Shown here: positions 5,439 through 5,696 of the stretch, piece by piece | Numbering within the stretch: position 1 is the stretch's first letter | Layout: each line of letters begins with the position of its first letter | Assembly: GCA_035280505.1 (NCBI GenBank) | Contig: DATEFT010000370.1 | Location: 1 to 5,696 of the forward strand | Source: JAKEHZ01 sp035280505 | GTDB taxonomy: Bacteria; Acidobacteriota; Blastocatellia; RBC074 | DNA: 5,696 nt | Reading direction: 5' to 3' | Notes under the pieces: generated by a model | Databases searched by the model: none | What the model was told of the DNA's origin: nothing | What the model saw: the letters and a program-made list of their open reading frames with translations, nothing else | Program-made: the position numbers and the translations under genes

Positions 5439-5696
5439 TCAAAAATTGAACCTCATCCCGAGCTCGAAGGCTCGGGCGCCCGCGGCGCTATTGGCCCGGT
5501 CTAGAAATGGTGAACCCAACACGCCGCTGTATTGTCCGTAGTTGACGCGGTTGAAGAGGTTCGTGATCTGGGCGACGAGCTGCAGGTTGAAGCGGCCGTC
5601 TCCGCCGCCCGGGCCTCCGCCGAGCCCTCCGAAGCCGCCGCCTCCGCCACCCCCGCCGCCTCCGCCACCCCCGCCGCGCCCGCCACCCCCGCCACG
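5439..5696 (-). CDS. TonB-dependent receptor, C-terminal 85 residues (partial)
   Basis: The frame enters at the window edge and ends with TGA at 5441-5439. The visible residues are an Arg/Gly-rich tract with 14 consecutive glycines, followed by DGRFNLQLVAQITNLFNRVN, then YGQYSGVLGSPF, and a final strand ELGMRFNF. The closing aromatic residue and alternating pattern are those of the last beta-strands of an outer-membrane barrel recognised by the BAM complex. The combination 'NLFNRVNYGQYSGVLGSPF...ELGMRFNF' strongly resembles acidobacterial Oar-like receptors with a CarboxypepD_reg N-terminal domain. That domain and the TonB plug would lie outside the window, so they are inferred. Its ligand cannot be told. 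The GGDEF gene follows after three bases. Confidence 0.75.
   Translation of the reverse strand, partial: RGGGGGRGGGGGGGGGGGGGGFGGLGGGPGGGDGRFNLQLVAQITNLFNRVNYGQYSGVLGSPFLDRANSAAGARAFELGMRFNF
5641..5694. repeat. Three 18-bp GC-rich tandem units in the receptor gene
   Basis: Two identical 18-bp units (5641-5658 and 5659-5676; CCTCCGCCACCCCCGCCG) are followed by a third with three mismatches (5677-5694). On the coding strand they give the Gly-rich run. The minus strand carries many G-runs (GGGGG, GGG, GG) and could form a G-quadruplex. The unit length is a multiple of three, so changes in copy number would keep the reading frame. Confidence 0.8.

Noticed and set aside
5501..5695. Minus-strand Ala-rich 64-codon frame at the right edge
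   Set aside because: A shifted frame of the Gly-rich receptor C-terminus; the receptor frame ends in a convincing outer-membrane barrel signature.

Overview
The window looks like chromosomal DNA of a GC-rich, Gram-negative bacterium, most likely an Acidobacteriota member or a close relative. Two things point there. The right-hand edge carries the C-terminus of an Oar/CarboxypepD_reg-type TonB-dependent receptor, with a Gly-rich strand followed by an 'N-L-F-N-R-V-N-Y-G' signature and a terminal 'R-F-N-F'. The large gene is an exported TPR-CHAT protein of an architecture I associate with acidobacterial genomes. This assignment rests on family resemblance, not on a database search.

Layout. Positions 1-475 hold no convincing gene and are visibly more AT-rich than the rest; they contain a perfect extended -10 promoter (TGATATAAT) and a 7-bp inverted repeat. 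Positions 476-3664 (+) encode a 1062-residue protein: basic N-terminus, export signal, beta-rich domain, a run of 42-residue kinesin-light-chain-type TPRs and a CHAT (caspase-like) domain with an intact His/Cys dyad. Eleven bases downstream, 3676-4458 (+) encodes a stand-alone type II thioesterase (alpha/beta hydrolase, GHSMG nucleophile). A strong intrinsic terminator (about 4471-4535) closes this two-gene operon.

On the opposite strand, converging on the terminator, 4548-5435 (-) encodes a multi-pass membrane GGDEF protein. It starts three bases after the stop of the partial TonB-dependent receptor gene (5439-5696, -), so the two are probably co-transcribed.

How the genes may work together. 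The + strand pair links a predicted envelope-located caspase-like protease to an orphan acyl-thioesterase, with no NRPS/PKS gene visible; the functional link is unknown. The - strand pair links an outer-membrane receptor to a cyclic-dinucleotide synthase. That synthase has an alanine in place of the guanine-contacting aspartate of canonical diguanylate cyclases and lacks the inhibitory RxxD site, so its product may not be plain c-di-GMP. I consider this substitution and the CHAT-thioesterase pair the two observations most worth following up. No CRISPR array, tRNA, rRNA or insertion sequence was seen.
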